Source of the DNA: Nocardia sp.
GTDB taxonomy: Bacteria; Actinomycetota; Actinomycetes; Mycobacteriales; Mycobacteriaceae
Assembly: GCF_025465275.1 (NCBI RefSeq)
Contig: NZ_JAODNK010000148.1
Location: 1 to 44,035 of the forward strand
DNA length: 44,035 nucleotides
Direction: 5' to 3'
The position numbers and the translations under genes were made by a program. Positions 41,883 to 44,035 of this stretch are shown here, one piece after another; within the stretch, counting starts at the first letter, position 1, and each line of letters begins with the position of its first letter. The notes beneath the pieces were generated by a model. The model was not told the DNA's origin. It saw only the letters and a program-made list of their open reading frames with translations, and searched no databases.

Positions 41883-43160
41883 TCACGAACTGTGAGGATC
41901 TTGCATCAGATCGGCGATCACGGTGCCGATATGGCGGTGTCCGACGAGTTCGAATCCCACCACGGTGACAAAAGGTGCGAGCGTGACCACCAGCAGGCAG
42001 ATCGCCGCGTTGGTGCCGGTGGCGGCGAGGAAACTCGCCGCGCCGATCACCATTGCGGTGCCGGTGAGCAGCAGTACGAATAGTCGGTCCCAAACACGCA
42101 CCAGCAGAACGTAATTCAGGTACACGGCACCGATGTAGAGCGCGACGGGCACCGCGACGGCAAGGACGGTACCGAATGTCCCGAGGTGCGATTTGTGTTC
42201 GATGGCGAAGGCCGCGGTGTGTAGTCCGGCGCCGGTGGCGACGATCGCCATGAATATGCCGATGTGTAGGTAGCAGAAGGTGAAGGCGCGCTGCCGCTGG
42301 ATACGCAGGATCGGCCCGGCGGGGACGCTGAAGTACACCCACCACATGCCGAAGGTGAGTCCGATTCCCGCTGCTGCGAGTAGAACGGCGTCGCTCGACC
42401 AGCCTTGGTCGCCGACGATCGCGGAAACGGAGGCGACGGTGCCCGCTACGCCTTCACCCAGGGCGATGATGGCGAGCAGCCCATAACGTTCGGCGATATG
42501 GTCGGGGTGCCAGGGTGTCCCGTCGGCTGAGCGCGCCTCGGCGATCCGCGGTCCGATCATTTCGAAGGTACCGAGAACCAGCGCGGCACCCAGCGTCACC
42601 GGGACCGTCGAGTGCACGAGAATTATTGCGACCCAGCCGATTTGCGCGATGCCTATGATCGAGACGTAGGTCAGGCAGGTGGCCCGATGTCGCGGGTCCT
42701 GCCGGGCGGCGCGCAGCCACTGGAAGATCATGACCACCCGCATCACGACGTACCCGGCGACCATGACCTGGTTGTCGACGTGGCGACCTTGGTCGATGGA
42801 GTGGAACATTTGCGGGATGCCTAGGGCCAGTACGAGTACACCGACCATCTGCACCATCGTCGCGGCCCGATAGATCCAATCATCGGTGTCGTAGGCGGAG
42901 GAAAACCAGCTGAAGTTGATCCACGCCCAGCAGATCGCGAACGTAGCGAACACGAAACCCGTCAGCCCCGCGGCGAAATGCTTCTCCGCCAGCAGATCGG
43001 CGAATTGGGACGAGCAGACGCTGAACGCGACGACGAAGGTCAGATCGAACAGCAACTCGAGCGGTGTGGACGTCCGATGCTGCTGATCGGGATCGCGCCC
43101 GGACATCGGACGGAATCGATGATGTGGTGTGAGGCTGGGTCGATCGATCGCGTCTGACAT
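41883..43160 (-). CDS. LtrA family low-temperature-requirement membrane protein
   Basis: 425 residues from ATG 43160 with GAGG 8 nt upstream. There are about 12 hydrophobic segments. The family signature is TPLELLFDLTFVVAFS near the N-terminus, followed by WAWINFSWFSSAYDTDDW and WHPDHIAERYGLLAIIALGEG, all characteristic of LtrA (first described in Listeria). The biochemical function is not established. The in-frame extension to 43292 crosses a long palindrome (43257-43299) and is rejected. The gene lies between two copies of a 54-bp repeat. Confidence 0.9.
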   Translation of the reverse strand: MSDAIDRPSLTPHHRFRPMSGRDPDQQHRTSTPLELLFDLTFVVAFSVCSSQFADLLAEKHFAAGLTGFVFATFAICWAWINFSWFSSAYDTDDWIYRAATMVQMVGVLVLALGIPQMFHSIDQGRHVDNQVMVAGYVVMRVVMIFQWLRAARQDPRHRATCLTYVSIIGIAQIGWVAIILVHSTVPVTLGAALVLGTFEMIGPRIAEARSADGTPWHPDHIAERYGLLAIIALGEGVAGTVASVSAIVGDQGWSSDAVLLAAAGIGLTFGMWWVYFSVPAGPILRIQRQRAFTFCYLHIGIFMAIVATGAGLHTAAFAIEHKSHLGTFGTVLAVAVPVALYIGAVYLNYVLLVRVWDRLFVLLLTGTAMVIGAASFLAATGTNAAICLLVVTLAPFVTVVGFELVGHRHIGTVIADLMQDPHSS

Positions 43161-43256
43161 CGGCTGGTCCTCACGGTCGGGTTCCGCTGTGGTGATCCAG
43201 AATTCACGGTGCCTTGTCGGAAGGTGCCCGGGTGATGCCGACGCGGTCAGCGTACG

Positions 43257-43299
43257 CCAGGCCATGTTCGAACCTCGGCGAGCGCCGAACATGGCCTGG
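43257..43299. repeat. 14-bp-arm perfect palindrome upstream of ltrA
   Basis: CCAGGCCATGTTCG (43257-43270) and CGAACATGGCCTGG (43286-43299) are exact reverse complements around a 15-nt loop that itself contains CTCG-G-CGAG. It stands about 100 bp before the ltrA start and could be an operator, a leader hairpin, or a trace of a mobile element end. Confidence 0.75.
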
Positions 43300-43302
43300 A
43301 TC

Positions 43303-43563
43303 TCATCGCGGGTGCGGAAGCGGCCGCAGCCCGGACCCGAGATCGAGGAACTGGTCGATTCCCGCGTTGCGAACCAGGAAGCGGCACACCCGGATCAGAA
43401 AGTCACGGTTTGCCCAGGCCAAGTCGGTGGCCTGCGGTGCGACGGCCTGCACCCGTGCGAGCCGCGGCATGAACGCCCGCGCAGGGGGGCGGGCGATGTT
43501 CCACTCGCACAGGCCGTTTCGATGCGAGCGGGCTACCGAACCGCTGGGGTTTCCTGCATCCAC
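43303..43563 (-). pseudogene. Remnant of a SAM-dependent methyltransferase (DUF574/Methyltransf_19)
   Basis: A short minus-strand frame contains LAWANRDFLIRVCRFLVRNAGIDQFLDLGSGLRP. This matches the DUF574 methyltransferase core (ARANRAFL-x-RAVRYL, AGIRQFLDLGSGLPT) with the SAM-binding DLGSG loop. The protein stops right after, and the expected N-terminal YDYLLGGK region and the rest of the enzyme are missing. The upstream part of the frame (CEWNIARPPARAFM) comes from the 54-bp repeat, also present at 41745-41798. A truncated, non-functional gene. Confidence 0.6.
43457..43510. repeat. 54-bp direct repeat, copy B
   Basis: Second copy of the repeat at 41745-41798 (52 of 54 identical by eye), joined to the methyltransferase remnant. 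Confidence 0.85.
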
Positions 43564-43586
43564 CGCCAGTTGCTGGTCTCAAGCAT

Positions 43587-44035
43587 TCACTCCTCATCCG
43601 CGGGTAGGGGTGCCCGCAGTTCCTCGAGCCTGGAGAGGAACAGTTTGAGAATTGGGGAGGTGTTCGTCTTGCTATAACCAACGGCCAGATCGATCGTCGG
43701 AGTCTCGCCCGCCAGTGGCCGGCTCACTACAGACGAAGGCAGCAACTTCTTCGCGTAGGCGGGCATTAGCGCCAACCCTCGGGTTGCCACAACCAGGGAC
43801 ACGGCCATAGCGATGTTGTCCACCCCGTGATCCACGGTGATGTCGAGCCCGCAGCGGCGCAGATAGGCCTCGGTCACGGCGCGCAGCACTGTGGCTTTCT
43901 TCGAACCTCCGATGAAGATCTCACCGGCCAATTCCTGCGGGTGAACCGCTTCGTGGCCGGCGAGGGGATGGTCGCTCGGCATCAAGACGATCAGCGGCTC
44001 GGAATCGACCACCTCGTACCCCAGGTCGAAGGTCG
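43587..44035 (-). CDS. LysR family regulator, C-terminal effector domain (cut by window edge)
   Basis: The frame is open through the right edge, so the DNA-binding half lies outside. The visible ~148 residues are a LysR substrate-binding domain: LGYEVVDSEPLIVLMPSDHPLAGHEAVHPQELAGE (second-subdomain start with the DHPLA motif), VDNIAMAVSLVVATRGLALMPAYAKKLLP, then the C-terminal helix (PILKLFLSRLEEL). The target and inducer are unknown. The neighbouring remnant and repeat mark the edge of the accessory segment. Confidence 0.88.
   Translation of the reverse strand, partial: TFDLGYEVVDSEPLIVLMPSDHPLAGHEAVHPQELAGEIFIGGSKKATVLRAVTEAYLRRCGLDITVDHGVDNIAMAVSLVVATRGLALMPAYAKKLLPSSVVSRPLAGETPTIDLAVGYSKTNTSPILKLFLSRLEELRAPLPADEE

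Overview
The window looks like chromosome of a mycolic-acid actinomycete, most likely Nocardia or a close relative. The basis is high GC with GTG/TTG starts, an arabinosyltransferase of the Emb family, a secreted antigen-85-type mycolyltransferase, a mycothiol-type DinB/MDMPI protein, a 13E12-type DUF222/HNH gene end, a DUF7373-like lipoprotein, and several apparently leaderless promoters (TANNNT, 6-7 nt, start codon). Genus is inferred from gene content only; no rRNA or tRNA gene was seen.

Layout. 1-1650: 3' end of a DUF222/HNH gene, a hairpin, then about 1 kb without a gene that holds a long imperfect inverted repeat. 1650-6714: cell-envelope pair (Emb arabinosyltransferase and mycolyltransferase, convergent, with a shared terminator). 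6897-8254: a short threonyl-tRNA synthetase paralogue without TGS and editing domains, preceded by a 16-codon leader ORF with three consecutive Thr codons and a terminator hairpin. This looks like a ribosome-mediated attenuator and is the most interesting item here. 8312-16757: secreted protein, tandem degenerate HD-GYP/LuxR regulator, NTF2-like protein, YaeQ, lipase, PucR regulator, flavin oxidoreductase and tandem TerD protein. 16811-20121: small membrane protein and a coupled NRAMP-like / PRC-MgtE_N-CBS operon. 20313-26387: secreted and membrane proteins, SugE-type SMR exporter, SDR, hydrolase, PhyH oxygenase with a divergent TetR and shared palindrome, and a YeaQ-type protein.

26457-31700 is a five-gene cluster (LipR-like esterase, SDR, ferritin-like diiron protein, Baeyer-Villiger-type flavin monooxygenase, MerR regulator). 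It recalls the mycobacterial mymA locus and has a 28-bp palindrome over its -35 box. 31742-34853 is a UbiD/UbiX decarboxylase pair with a divergent LysR regulator. 34886-36822 is a 55-residue zinc-ribbon-like protein, an MDMPI protein and a divergent MerR regulator whose operator fills a 20-bp promoter spacer.

36832 to the right end is more accessory: a hypothetical protein, a frameshifted lipoprotein gene, a tyrosine recombinase preceded by a 16-7-16 bp palindrome, a frameshifted Escherichia-type DsbA without signal peptide or CXXC, an LtrA membrane protein bracketed by a 54-bp direct repeat, a methyltransferase remnant, and the C-terminal half of a LysR regulator cut by the window edge. The mix of recombinase, remnants and repeats between about 37.5 and 43.6 kb suggests a decaying horizontally acquired segment.
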